Source: Flavobacterium sp. GT3R68
GTDB lineage: Bacteria > Bacteroidota > Bacteroidia > Flavobacteriales > Flavobacteriaceae
Direction of reading: 5' to 3'
DNA length: 64,000 bases
NCBI RefSeq assembly: GCF_007109225.1
Contig: NZ_VJZK01000001.1
Location: 888,731-952,730, forward strand
Under the pieces are notes generated by a model, which saw only the letters and a program-made list of their open reading frames with translations, was not told the origin of the DNA and ran no database searches. Every line of letters begins with the position of its first letter. Positions within the stretch are counted from its first letter, which is position 1. This document shows positions 54,347 to 63,009 of the stretch, piece by piece. The position numbers and the translations under genes are program-made.

Positions 54347-56977
54347 ATGGATTCAATAATGATTTATGTGCCGATTATCATGGCATTTATTGGGCTTGCA
54401 TTTATGTATGCTAAAAGGGCTTGGGTTTTAAAACAGGATGCCGGGGATGGTAAGATGAAAGAGATTTCAGATCATATCTACGAAGGAGCCCTTGCTTTTT
54501 TAAAAGCAGAATATAGATTATTGGCCATTTTTGTAGTTATTGCGAGTGTCGTTTTAGCGGGGATTACTTTTTTACCAGGTGTTCAAACACACTTATTAAT
54601 AGTGGTTGCATTTATTTTTGGTGCTTTCTTTTCAGCTTTAGCCGGAAATATGGGTATGAAAATCGCAACTAAAACAAACGTAAGAACAACACAGGCAGCC
54701 CGTACCAGTTTGCCGCAAGCTTTAAAAGTTTCTTTTGGTGGTGGAACCGTAATGGGTCTTGGAGTTGCTGGTTTAGCTGTTTTAGGTTTAACAAGTTTCT
54801 TTATCATACTTTTCAATATGTTCATGGGCGGGGTTTGGACTTCTACAGAAGACATGACTGTTGTTTTGGAAACATTGGCCGGTTTCTCTCTGGGAGCAGA
54901 ATCGATTGCTTTATTCGCAAGAGTTGGTGGTGGTATTTATACCAAAGCTGCCGATGTTGGAGCGGATTTAGTAGGTAAAGTGGAAGCCGGTATTCCGGAA
55001 GATGATCCTCGTAATCCTGCTACAATTGCAGATAACGTTGGAGATAACGTAGGTGATGTTGCCGGAATGGGTGCCGATTTATTTGGTTCTTATGTAGCGA
55101 CGGTTCTTGCCGCAATGGTTCTTGGTAATTATGTGATCAAAGACATGGGTGGTAAAATCGTTGATGCTTTTGGCGGAATCGGACCAATCTTGTTACCAAT
55201 GGCGATTGCCGGTTTCGGAATCCTATTCTCTATCATCGGAACTATGTTGGTTAATATAAAGAGTAATGATGCGAAAGAAAAACAAGTTCAGGGAGCTTTA
55301 AACGTTGGAAACTGGGTTTCTATCGTTTTGACTGCGATTGCTTGTTTCTTCCTGGTAAGATATATGCTGCCTGAAGTAATGACAATGAAATTTTTCGGAG
55401 AAGCAGCACAACAGATTTCTTCAATGAGAGTTTTCTACGCAACACTTGTTGGATTAGTAGTTGGTGGAGCGATTTCTTCAGTAACAGAATATTATACAGG
55501 ATTAGGCACAGGCCCAGTTCTGAAAATTGTACAAAAATCTTCAACAGGAGCTGGAACCAACGTAATTGCAGGTTTAGCAACCGGAATGATTTCTACATTC
55601 CCAACAGTGTTAATATTTGCAGCAGCGATCTGGTCTTCTTATGCTTTGGCTGGATTCTACGGTGTGGCTTTAGCAGCTTCAGCAATGATGGCGACTACAG
55701 CTATGCAATTAGCAATTGACGCATTCGGGCCAATTTCTGATAACGCAGGTGGAATCGCTGAAATGAGCGAATTGCCAAAAGAAGTCAGAACAAGGACCGA
55801 TATTTTGGATTCAGTTGGTAACACAACTGCTGCAACTGGTAAAGGTTTTGCAATTGCTTCAGCTGCATTAACTTCATTGGCATTATTTGCTGCCTATGTT
55901 ACTTTTACAGGAATTGACGGAATCAATATTTTTAAAGCGCCGGTTTTAGCGATGTTATTCGTAGGTGGAATGATCCCGGTGGTTTTCTCTGCATTAGCAA
56001 TGAATTCTGTTGGAAAAGCAGCGATGGACATGGTGTACGAAGTACGTCGTCAGTTCCGTGAAATTCCTGGAATTATGGAAGGAACCGGTAAACCGGAATA
56101 TGCAAAATGTGTTGATATTTCTACAAAAGCGGCATTAAGAGAAATGATGTTGCCAGGGATTTTAACTATTGGTTTTCCTATTGCCATTGTTCTTTTGGGT
56201 AAATTGGTTTACATGAATAATGACGGTGCCAACTCTTTAGTTGCTGAAATGTTGGGTGGATACATGGCCGGAGTAACAGTTTCTGGAGTGCTTTGGGCTA
56301 TTTTCCAAAACAATGCCGGTGGCGCTTGGGATAATGCCAAAAAATCTTTTGAAGCAGGAGTATTAATCAACGGTGAAATGACCTATAAAGGTTCTGATGC
56401 TCACAAAGCGGCAGTTACCGGAGATACCATTGGAGATCCATTTAAAGATACTTCAGGACCATCGATGAACATCCTGATTAAATTAACGTGTTTGATTGGT
56501 TTGGTAATTGCTCCGATTTTAGGTAACGGGAGTCATACAATTTCTGATAAAGTGGCATCGTGCTGCGCTACCTCAGATGCATGTACTTCGATGTCAAAAG
56601 AGGAATGTATTGCTAAAGGATGTGCCAGTACTACTTGTGAATACATGGCTCCAATGCATGCTGCAATGTCAAACAAATGCGATATGAGCAAATGTGCCAC
56701 GATGACCAAAGAAGAATGTGCCAAAATGTGTGACGAAAAAGGTTGTTCCGCAGAAGAAAAAGCAATGTGTTTGTCTCATTATGATGCGGATGGAAAATTC
56801 ATAGCTGGTCAAGCAATGAAAACTGAAGTTAGCAAAAGAGTGGTTATTGAATCTGAAAAAGACAATAGCGGAAAAGTAAAAGCTACGGTTACGACAACCA
56901 TCAATGGTCAGGCCGATATTCAGAAGTTCGAAGGAACTGCCGATGAGGTGAAAGCTAAAGTGGATGCTTTGAAGTAA
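54347..56977 (+). CDS. hppA: Ion-translocating membrane pyrophosphatase with Cys-rich tail
   Basis: This 876-residue integral membrane enzyme couples pyrophosphate hydrolysis to pumping of Na+ or H+. Core motifs are GGGIYTKAADVGADLVGKVE (about 200), DPRNPATIADNVGDNVGDVA, and GDTIGDPFKDTSGPS near residue 700. The segment GNTTAATGKG has Ala at the position linked to K+ dependence (Lys in K+-independent forms), so K+ should be needed. After the normal end (about 735) there is an extra 140-residue tail: 12 cysteines between residues 739 and 808 in two repeat-like blocks (SKEECIAKGC, TKEECAKMCDEKGC), then a soluble beta-type segment. Function of the tail is unknown. Confidence 0.93.
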   Translation: MDSIMIYVPIIMAFIGLAFMYAKRAWVLKQDAGDGKMKEISDHIYEGALAFLKAEYRLLAIFVVIASVVLAGITFLPGVQTHLLIVVAFIFGAFFSALAGNMGMKIATKTNVRTTQAARTSLPQALKVSFGGGTVMGLGVAGLAVLGLTSFFIILFNMFMGGVWTSTEDMTVVLETLAGFSLGAESIALFARVGGGIYTKAADVGADLVGKVEAGIPEDDPRNPATIADNVGDNVGDVAGMGADLFGSYVATVLAAMVLGNYVIKDMGGKIVDAFGGIGPILLPMAIAGFGILFSIIGTMLVNIKSNDAKEKQVQGALNVGNWVSIVLTAIACFFLVRYMLPEVMTMKFFGEAAQQISSMRVFYATLVGLVVGGAISSVTEYYTGLGTGPVLKIVQKSSTGAGTNVIAGLATGMISTFPTVLIFAAAIWSSYALAGFYGVALAASAMMATTAMQLAIDAFGPISDNAGGIAEMSELPKEVRTRTDILDSVGNTTAATGKGFAIASAALTSLALFAAYVTFTGIDGINIFKAPVLAMLFVGGMIPVVFSALAMNSVGKAAMDMVYEVRRQFREIPGIMEGTGKPEYAKCVDISTKAALREMMLPGILTIGFPIAIVLLGKLVYMNNDGANSLVAEMLGGYMAGVTVSGVLWAIFQNNAGGAWDNAKKSFEAGVLINGEMTYKGSDAHKAAVTGDTIGDPFKDTSGPSMNILIKLTCLIGLVIAPILGNGSHTISDKVASCCATSDACTSMSKEECIAKGCASTTCEYMAPMHAAMSNKCDMSKCATMTKEECAKMCDEKGCSAEEKAMCLSHYDADGKFIAGQAMKTEVSKRVVIESEKDNSGKVKATVTTTINGQADIQKFEGTADEVKAKVDALK

Positions 56978-56997
56978 TCCTTTTCGACATATAAATA

Positions 56998-57033
56998 AAG
57001 AAAGCCTCACAATTGTGGGGCTTTCTTATTTTT
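56998..57033 (+). terminator. Terminator of hppA
   Basis: Stem AAGAAAGCCTCAC/GTGGGGCTTTCTT (56998-57010 with 57015-57027, one mismatch/GT) followed by a T-rich run. Confidence 0.85.
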
Positions 57034-57074
57034 CATACTTTAGTGCAACTTAATGTTTAATTAACCCCTACGCT

Positions 57075-59342
57075 ATGATTCGCCAAATAACATATTTTCT
57101 TTTATTATGCTGTACAATTGGATTTACCCAAAATCCATTACCCATCATTCCGCAGCCGAAAGAACTAAAAAGAATGGATGGCAATTTTACAATCAACAGA
57201 ACTACGAAAATTGTAGTAAAAGAAGTTGCCTTTCAAAAAGATGCGGATTTGTTCAATCAGTTTTTGCTAATGAATTATGGTTATGAACTGCAGATTGTCA
57301 GCTACACCAAAGGCCACACCAATATAATTGAAATTCAAAGAGCAACGGAAGGAAATTCCGGAAGCTATACTTTAAATATTTTACCTTCCAAAACCCAAAT
57401 CGCATCAAACGAAAGTCAAGGTATTTTTTATGCGTTTCAGACGCTGATACAATTGCTTCCACTGGAAAGGGACAAACAGATAACCCTTCCTTGTCTGCAG
57501 ATTAAAGATGAACCAAAATACCAATGGCGGGGCATGCACCTAGATGTAGGTCGCCATCTTTTCCCCACGGCATTCATCAAAAAATACATAGATTACATGG
57601 CGATGTATAAGATGAACACATTTCATTGGCACCTGACGGAAGACCAGGGCTGGCGTATTGAAATAAAAAAATATCCAAAACTAACCCAAATAGCGGCCTG
57701 GAGAAAAGGTTCGATTGTAGGGCATTACCGCGACCAGATCTATGACACAATTCGGTATGGCGGTTTTTACACTCAGGACGAAATCAAGGAAGTTGTCGCT
57801 TACGCAAAAAAACGTCACATCACCGTCGTACCGGAGATTGAAATGCCCGGACATTCACAGGCAGCTTTGGCGGCTTATCCGGAATTGGCATGCACCAGTG
57901 GTCCATTTGAAGTTGCGACAAAATGGGGTGTTTTGGAAGATGTCTATTGCCCTAATGAAGCAACGTTTGAGTTTTTGGAAAATGTGCTGACAGAAGTCCT
58001 GGAACTGTTTCCATCCGAATACATTCACATTGGGGGCGACGAATGCCCGAAAATCAGATGGAAAAACTGTGCACATTGTCAGGCTTTGATTAAAAGCGAA
58101 GGTTTGAAAAACGAACACGAACTACAGAGCTATTTCATTAAAAGAATCGAGAAATTCCTGAACTTCAAAGGGCGAAAAATAATTGGATGGGATGAAATTC
58201 TTGAAGGTGGATTGGCTCCCAACGCCGCAGTGATGAGCTGGCGTGGTACTCAAGGAGGAATCGACGCTGCCAAACAGCACCATAATGTAGTAATGACTCC
58301 GAGTTCCCATTGTTATTTTGATCACTATCAGGGCGATCCAAAATACGAACCAATTGCAATCGGAGGATATACCCCGGTTGAAAAAGTGTATGCGTACGAC
58401 CCAACACCGGCTGCTCTTTCACCTGAAGAAGCAAAGTATATTATGGGCGCTCAAGGAAATGTCTGGACCGAATACATCAACACTCCCGAACACGTGGAAT
58501 ACATGACTATGCCCCGTATGGCCGCTTTAGCTGAAGTGGTTTGGGGAACTTCTAATCCTAATAATTATAAAGATTTTCAAAATAGGCTGTTGCAGCATTT
58601 TGCTGTCTTAGATAAAATGGGTGTCAACTATTCGAAAGCCATATATGGTGTTACTTCAAAAGTCGCAGAAACTACTGATGGTAAAGGCGTATTCCTTACT
58701 TTTTCGACAAATTTCTCTGATTCAGGAATACGTTATACAACCGACGGAAGTGACCCAAAGGAAACTTCAAAAAGATACGCAAACCCGATACTGATTGATA
58801 AAAGCACTACTGTAAAAGCGACACTCTTTGAAAACGGAAAACAATTAAGCCCCATAATCGAACAGGCTTTCGCCGTGTCCAAATCAACCGGTAAAAAAGT
58901 GACCTTAAAAACGCCGCCTCATCAGAATTATAACAAAGGGGGCGCGTTTGCATTGGTCGACGGAATGCTCGGCAGCCGACTAGAGCAAGGTTTTGATTGG
59001 CTGGGATTCTTAGGAAAGGATTTGGAAGCGGTTATTGATTTAGCAGAAGTACAATCTGTTTCTAAAGTAGCTCTGAATGTTCATTCCAATGAATTGAATC
59101 GCGTGTATTATCCAAAAAACATCATTATCTCGGTTTCTGAAAATGGAACTGATTTTAAAACGGTTAAGGAAATAACATTACAGGAAATCGAAAGAATGAA
59201 GGGTAGCGTAATCGTGGATTTTACTCCTGTCAAAACAAAATATGTAAAAGTAATAGCTCTAAATGCAGGAAAAATTCCGGAAGGGAAAGTTGGCGCTTCA
59301 GCTGATGCATGGTTACTCATTGACGAAATCAGGATCGACTAA
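57075..59342 (+). CDS. Exported beta-N-acetylhexosaminidase, GH20
   Basis: This 755-residue glycosidase removes terminal beta-linked GlcNAc or GalNAc. A signal peptide (about residues 1-18) is followed by the GH20b domain (about 25-140) and the catalytic TIM barrel with MHLDVGRHLFP, FHWHLTEDQGWRIEIKKYP (in part) and the catalytic pair Asp322-Glu323 in HIGGDECPK. After the barrel come a chitobiase C-terminal-type beta domain (about 545-610, YTTDGSDP) and a discoidin-like carbohydrate-binding domain (about 625-755). It starts a three-gene unit with a glycosylasparaginase and CutC. Chitin or peptidoglycan fragments and glycoproteins are possible substrates. Confidence 0.94.
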   Translation: MIRQITYFLLLCCTIGFTQNPLPIIPQPKELKRMDGNFTINRTTKIVVKEVAFQKDADLFNQFLLMNYGYELQIVSYTKGHTNIIEIQRATEGNSGSYTLNILPSKTQIASNESQGIFYAFQTLIQLLPLERDKQITLPCLQIKDEPKYQWRGMHLDVGRHLFPTAFIKKYIDYMAMYKMNTFHWHLTEDQGWRIEIKKYPKLTQIAAWRKGSIVGHYRDQIYDTIRYGGFYTQDEIKEVVAYAKKRHITVVPEIEMPGHSQAALAAYPELACTSGPFEVATKWGVLEDVYCPNEATFEFLENVLTEVLELFPSEYIHIGGDECPKIRWKNCAHCQALIKSEGLKNEHELQSYFIKRIEKFLNFKGRKIIGWDEILEGGLAPNAAVMSWRGTQGGIDAAKQHHNVVMTPSSHCYFDHYQGDPKYEPIAIGGYTPVEKVYAYDPTPAALSPEEAKYIMGAQGNVWTEYINTPEHVEYMTMPRMAALAEVVWGTSNPNNYKDFQNRLLQHFAVLDKMGVNYSKAIYGVTSKVAETTDGKGVFLTFSTNFSDSGIRYTTDGSDPKETSKRYANPILIDKSTTVKATLFENGKQLSPIIEQAFAVSKSTGKKVTLKTPPHQNYNKGGAFALVDGMLGSRLEQGFDWLGFLGKDLEAVIDLAEVQSVSKVALNVHSNELNRVYYPKNIIISVSENGTDFKTVKEITLQEIERMKGSVIVDFTPVKTKYVKVIALNAGKIPEGKVGASADAWLLIDEIRID

Positions 59343-59353
59343 AAATTAAAGAT

Positions 59354-60385
59354 ATGTCAAATCGTAGGAATTTTTTAAAAACAACGGTGATGGCCTCTGT
59401 AGCTGTTGCGCTTCATTCATTTAAAGGAAAACCAGATGCGGAAGAAGAAACTTTCATATCCGGAAAAGTAAAAACCCGAGCTGCAGGCGAACGGAGCGAA
59501 GCTAAACCAATCGTACTATCCACCTGGAATTTCGGAATAAAAGCCAATGGTGCCGCATGGGAGATATTGAAAAATAAAGGGCGCGCTTTGGATGCAGTTG
59601 AAGCCGGAGTCAGGGTTCCTGAAGGTGATCCAAAAGAACGAAGCGTAGGTTATGGAGGAAGACCCGACCGTGACGGACACGTAACCCTTGATGCATGCAT
59701 TATGGATGAAAAAGCAAACATTGGCGCCGTCGCTTTCCTGGAACATATCAAACACCCCATTTCAGTTGCAAGGGCCGTGATGGAAAAAACGCCGCACGTG
59801 ATGCTGGTTGGTGAAGGAGCCTTGCAATTTGCTTTATCACAGGGTTTCATAAAAGAAAATTTGTTGGTGGAAGATTCCGAAAAGGAATGGAAAGAATGGC
59901 TTAAACAAAGTAAATACCAGCCTGCGGCCAACATTGAAAACCACGATACTATCGGAATGATTGCCTTGGATGCTGATGGTAATTTATCCGGTGCTTGTAC
60001 TACCAGCGGATTGGCTTATAAAATGCACGGTCGCATTGGGGATTCGCCCATAATCGGAGCGGGTTTGTACGTCGATAATGAAATTGGCGCCGCGACTGCT
60101 ACCGGACATGGAGAGGAAGTAATCCGGATTTCCGGCTGCCATCTGGTAGTAGAATTGATGCGACAGGGTAAATCACCACAAATGGCGTGTGAAGAGGCCG
60201 TCAATAGAATAGTAAAACTGACGCAAATCAGAAATAAAAACCTAAAAGACATACAAGTTGGTTTTATTGCATTGAATAAGAAAGGGGAATATGGAGCCTA
60301 TTGTGTTCAGGGCGGATTCAATTTTGCCGTAAACGATGCTTCCGGAAACCGATTAATTAATGCCGATTACTTTATGAAACCATGA
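59354..60385 (+). CDS. N4-(beta-N-acetylglucosaminyl)-L-asparaginase, Tat-exported
   Basis: This 343-residue N-terminal nucleophile hydrolase cleaves the GlcNAc-Asn bond of N-glycans. The N-terminus SNRRNFLKTTVMASVAVAL is a twin-arginine signal with the RRxFLK motif. Self-cleavage should occur before Thr199 in NHDTIGM, the family nucleophile site; the following GACTTSGLAYK and GRIGDSP regions match the flavobacterial glycosylasparaginase described from Elizabethkingia meningoseptica. It is 11 bp after the GH20 gene and overlaps cutC by 4 bp. The first residues after the signal (about 25-50) are charged and not conserved. Confidence 0.93.
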   Translation: MSNRRNFLKTTVMASVAVALHSFKGKPDAEEETFISGKVKTRAAGERSEAKPIVLSTWNFGIKANGAAWEILKNKGRALDAVEAGVRVPEGDPKERSVGYGGRPDRDGHVTLDACIMDEKANIGAVAFLEHIKHPISVARAVMEKTPHVMLVGEGALQFALSQGFIKENLLVEDSEKEWKEWLKQSKYQPAANIENHDTIGMIALDADGNLSGACTTSGLAYKMHGRIGDSPIIGAGLYVDNEIGAATATGHGEEVIRISGCHLVVELMRQGKSPQMACEEAVNRIVKLTQIRNKNLKDIQVGFIALNKKGEYGAYCVQGGFNFAVNDASGNRLINADYFMKP

Positions 60386-61059
60386 TAGAAAACCAACTCG
60401 AAATTGCCTGCTTCAATCCGGAATCAGCGATTATAGCACAACAAAACGGAGCTGATAGAGTAGAATTGTGCGCCAATATCCATGAAGGCGGAACTACCCC
60501 TGATTTGGAAATAACACATTCCGTCCGTGCAGCAGTAACCATTGATTTGTATGTGATGATTCGGCCGCGCGGAGGAGATTTTGTTTATTCCGATGCCGAA
60601 TTCGAACAGATGAAATCAGGAATTGCCCAATTTAAAACGTTGAATGTAGATGGTTTTGTTTTCGGGATTTTAAATGAGGATGGAACCGTCAATAAAAAAC
60701 AGAATACTGAATTGGTCCGGGCAGCCCATCCAAATCCATGTACATTTCATCGCGCTTTTGATGTGGCAAAAGCGGTCTTTCAATCTTTGGAAGATGTTAT
60801 TGATTGTGGCTTCAAAACGATACTCACTTCCGGTCAGGGAGAAAATGTTGTCGAGGGAATTCCTGTTTTGTCCCAATTGGTAAATCTTGCGAAAGGCCGA
60901 ATTGTAATTATGCCGGGGGGAGGCTTGCGATCTTTTAATATTGGAATGCTGCAATTCGAAACACAGGCTGCTTTTTATCATTCTTCCGCCATTACGGATA
61001 ATACTGGGATTTCATCTGGAGATGAGGTAAGACTTCTGAAGGTGAATCTTCAGCAATGA
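60382..61059 (+). CDS. cutC: CutC family protein
   Basis: This 225-residue TIM-barrel protein belongs to the CutC family, first linked to copper handling in E. coli; a direct copper role is debated. Motifs include ADRVELCANIHEGGTTPD (about 20-37), MIRPRGGDFVYSD (about 57-69), FHRAFD and LTSGQG. The start codon overlaps the glycosylasparaginase stop (ATGA), so translation is coupled. In this setting a glycan-related role is possible but unproven. No terminator was seen directly after it. Confidence 0.9.
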   Translation: MIENQLEIACFNPESAIIAQQNGADRVELCANIHEGGTTPDLEITHSVRAAVTIDLYVMIRPRGGDFVYSDAEFEQMKSGIAQFKTLNVDGFVFGILNEDGTVNKKQNTELVRAAHPNPCTFHRAFDVAKAVFQSLEDVIDCGFKTILTSGQGENVVEGIPVLSQLVNLAKGRIVIMPGGGLRSFNIGMLQFETQAAFYHSSAITDNTGISSGDEVRLLKVNLQQ

Positions 61060-61127
61060 GCAGTGCTCTCTACACAATTACTATATGATACTTTGGAATG
61101 AAAATTAGAGACCAATTATTCCATTTT

Positions 61128-61265
61128 TTAACAAATAACACTTTTTTGTTGGTTAGGCTTATTTTCCATTGAGGTACAAGGTTTTTTAACACCACAACTT
61201 TGCAAGATAAAGAAAAGTAATAGTAACGCACAAGCAGATTTACTTTTTAAATTTTGAAGCTTCAT
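61128..61265 (-). CDS. Small lipoprotein, 45 residues
   Basis: The ORF begins with MKLQNLKSKSACALLLLFFI and continues to a lipobox ILQSC (Cys24), followed by a short mature part of about 21 residues rich in Lys, Asn and Gln with two more cysteines. It is not recognised. The longer frame starting at 61346 gives no sensible N-terminus, so the internal ATG at 61265 is preferred. It lies downstream of the dNK gene behind a terminator. Small lipoproteins of this type are often missed by gene callers. Confidence 0.55.
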   Translation of the reverse strand: MKLQNLKSKSACALLLLFFILQSCGVKKPCTSMENKPNQQKSVIC

Positions 61266-61373
61266 GATTCCTGGATTTTTAATTAATAATAGTAAAATTA
61301 TAGATTCATGATTTAAATAAAATTTTGGATAATAAAATAAAGACACTCTAATTACTTGATATACAAAGGTATA

Positions 61374-61408
61374 AAAATAATAAAGCCTCCCGACTGGAAG
61401 ACTTTATT
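61374..61408 (-). terminator. Terminator of the deoxynucleoside kinase gene
   Basis: Minus-strand stem AATAAAGTCTTCC/GGAGGCTTTATT (61408-61396 with 61390-61379, some GT pairs) followed by ATTTTTAT. T-rich sequence on the other side means it could also act on plus-strand transcripts. Confidence 0.75.
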
Positions 61409-61428
61409 ATTTTTTGTAAAAGGTAAAA

Positions 61429-62046
61429 CTAAAACAACCCGCCATTTAACTCGGCGTCAATGCGGTTTAAAATGATTCCTAAATCTTCCGGATTGTCAAC
61501 AAAATTAATATTGTCTACATCTATAATGAGCAGTTTTCCTTTATCGTATGTTTGGATCCAAGCTTCATAGCGTTCGTTCAGACGACTCAGGTAATCAATA
61601 CTGATGGTGTTTTCATAATCGCGACCGCGTTTGTGGATTTGATTCACCAAATTCGGGATCGAGCTTCTCAGGTAAATCAGCAAATCCGGGCCTTCCACCA
61701 ATGTTTCCATCAATTCAAATAACGACGTGTAGTTCTGGAAATCACGGTTTGTCATCAATCCCATAGCGTGAAGATTGGGAGCGAAAATATGCGCATCCTC
61801 ATAAATTGTCCGGTCCTGGATGATTTTTTTGCCACTTTCGCGAATCTGCAATACTTGGCGGAAACGACTGTTCAGGAAATAAATCTGCAAATTGAACGAC
61901 CAGCGTTCCATCTGGTGATAAAAATCATCGAGGTAGGGATTGTCAACAACGTCTTCAAAATGGGGTTCCCATTTGAAATGTTTCGCCAATAACCGTGTCA
62001 ATGTTGTTTTTCCTGCGCCGATATTCCCTGCTACTGCTATGTGCAT
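61429..62046 (-). CDS. Deoxynucleoside kinase
   Basis: This 205-residue kinase should phosphorylate deoxynucleosides for salvage. The P-loop is GNIGAGKTT (residues 7-15). Other family features are FEDVVDNPYLDDFYH (about 30-44), the conserved QDRTIYEDAHIF region with the DR(T/S) motif (about 77-88), and the Arg-rich lid near HKRGRDYE (about 138-145). Preference (deoxyadenosine/deoxyguanosine type most likely in this group) is not fixed by the sequence. The start codon overlaps the preceding gene's stop by one base, so the two are co-translated. Confidence 0.9.
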   Translation of the reverse strand: MHIAVAGNIGAGKTTLTRLLAKHFKWEPHFEDVVDNPYLDDFYHQMERWSFNLQIYFLNSRFRQVLQIRESGKKIIQDRTIYEDAHIFAPNLHAMGLMTNRDFQNYTSLFELMETLVEGPDLLIYLRSSIPNLVNQIHKRGRDYENTISIDYLSRLNERYEAWIQTYDKGKLLIIDVDNINFVDNPEDLGIILNRIDAELNGGLF

Positions 62047-62837
62047 TATGGTATTGTGATTTTATAATTTATAATTCCTGTGGTGGTAAAAATAGATAAA
62101 ATTTGGTCTTTGTAGTAGAAATTTTTAAAGGTTTTCTCAATATTAACAATCGTGTAAATTACATTCTTTTGTAAATCGTGCAGAAAAAGTTTCCCGTCTT
62201 TATAAAAAAGAATGCCCTTGTTGGTAACGGACTGGATTTGGTCGAAATCGGCCACTTTTCCCAAGGAAGTAACTTTTCCAAAAACATCACAGGAATACCA
62301 GTTTAATTTTTCATCAATCCATTGGAATGTATTAAAATCGGTTTCATAATATTTAAAATTTGCCTGAAAGGAAAGTGCTATGGATTGATACGTATTTTTC
62401 TGATAATCGAAAAGTCCAATTTGCTGGGATAAACTATTGTAGATCCACAGCCGATTTTGGGAAGCAATTCCAAGTGCTGCAGCCATTATCGGGATTTCAT
62501 TTTCAGAAAAATTGATTTTATGAACTTCATTTAATTGGTTGTCTAGTATAACGGCTGAATTGAAATCTTCATAAAACAAGACGATTTTTAGGGGATTCTG
62601 CAAATCCACTTTTGTGATTTTTCCTAATGAAACGTTTTTGTATTCTGAAATTTTGCCGTCGAAATGTTTACTGATAACATTATCTTTTGTCAGGTAATAA
62701 GCACCCAAAGCATCGAAACCCAAGAATGAATCTGCATTAATTAACTGGTCCGACAAAGGGATTGCCAACAGCTTTTGATCCTGCGCTAAAGCGGAATTCA
62801 TTGATAGTACAAAAAAAAGCAGCAGTAATTTTTTCAT
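62046..62837 (-). CDS. Exported protein of unknown function, possible beta-propeller
   Basis: This 263-residue protein has a signal peptide (about residues 1-18, ending in ALAQ). The mature part has repeated short beta-like segments (for example GAYYLTKDNVISKHF, RLWIYNSLSQQIGLFDY, KGILFYKDGKLFLHD) that could form propeller blades. No catalytic motif was recognised. It is the first gene of a two-gene unit with the deoxynucleoside kinase and has a near-consensus promoter. From its sequence alone the link to the kinase is not explained. Confidence 0.75.
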   Translation of the reverse strand: MKKLLLLFFVLSMNSALAQDQKLLAIPLSDQLINADSFLGFDALGAYYLTKDNVISKHFDGKISEYKNVSLGKITKVDLQNPLKIVLFYEDFNSAVILDNQLNEVHKINFSENEIPIMAAALGIASQNRLWIYNSLSQQIGLFDYQKNTYQSIALSFQANFKYYETDFNTFQWIDEKLNWYSCDVFGKVTSLGKVADFDQIQSVTNKGILFYKDGKLFLHDLQKNVIYTIVNIEKTFKNFYYKDQILSIFTTTGIINYKITIP

Positions 62838-62843
62838 AGAAAG

Positions 62844-62873
62844 CTAAAATACGATTAAACTTTTTAGATGCAA
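62844..62873 (-). promoter_or_regulatory. Promoter of the exported protein-dNK operon
   Basis: Minus strand: TTG (62873-62871), 19-nt spacer, TATTTTAG (62851-62844). One base differs from TAnnTTTG; spacing is ideal. Confidence 0.5.
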
Positions 62874-63009
62874 GAATGTCTTACTCTTTATTTTAACAAA
62901 ACATTTGTAACAAATGGACCTTCAAGTCGTCATATTTGTTATGTCAAAAATAAAACCAATTGTCATGAAATCAACGATTAGCCAATGCCAACAAACAATC
63001 CAAAATTGT

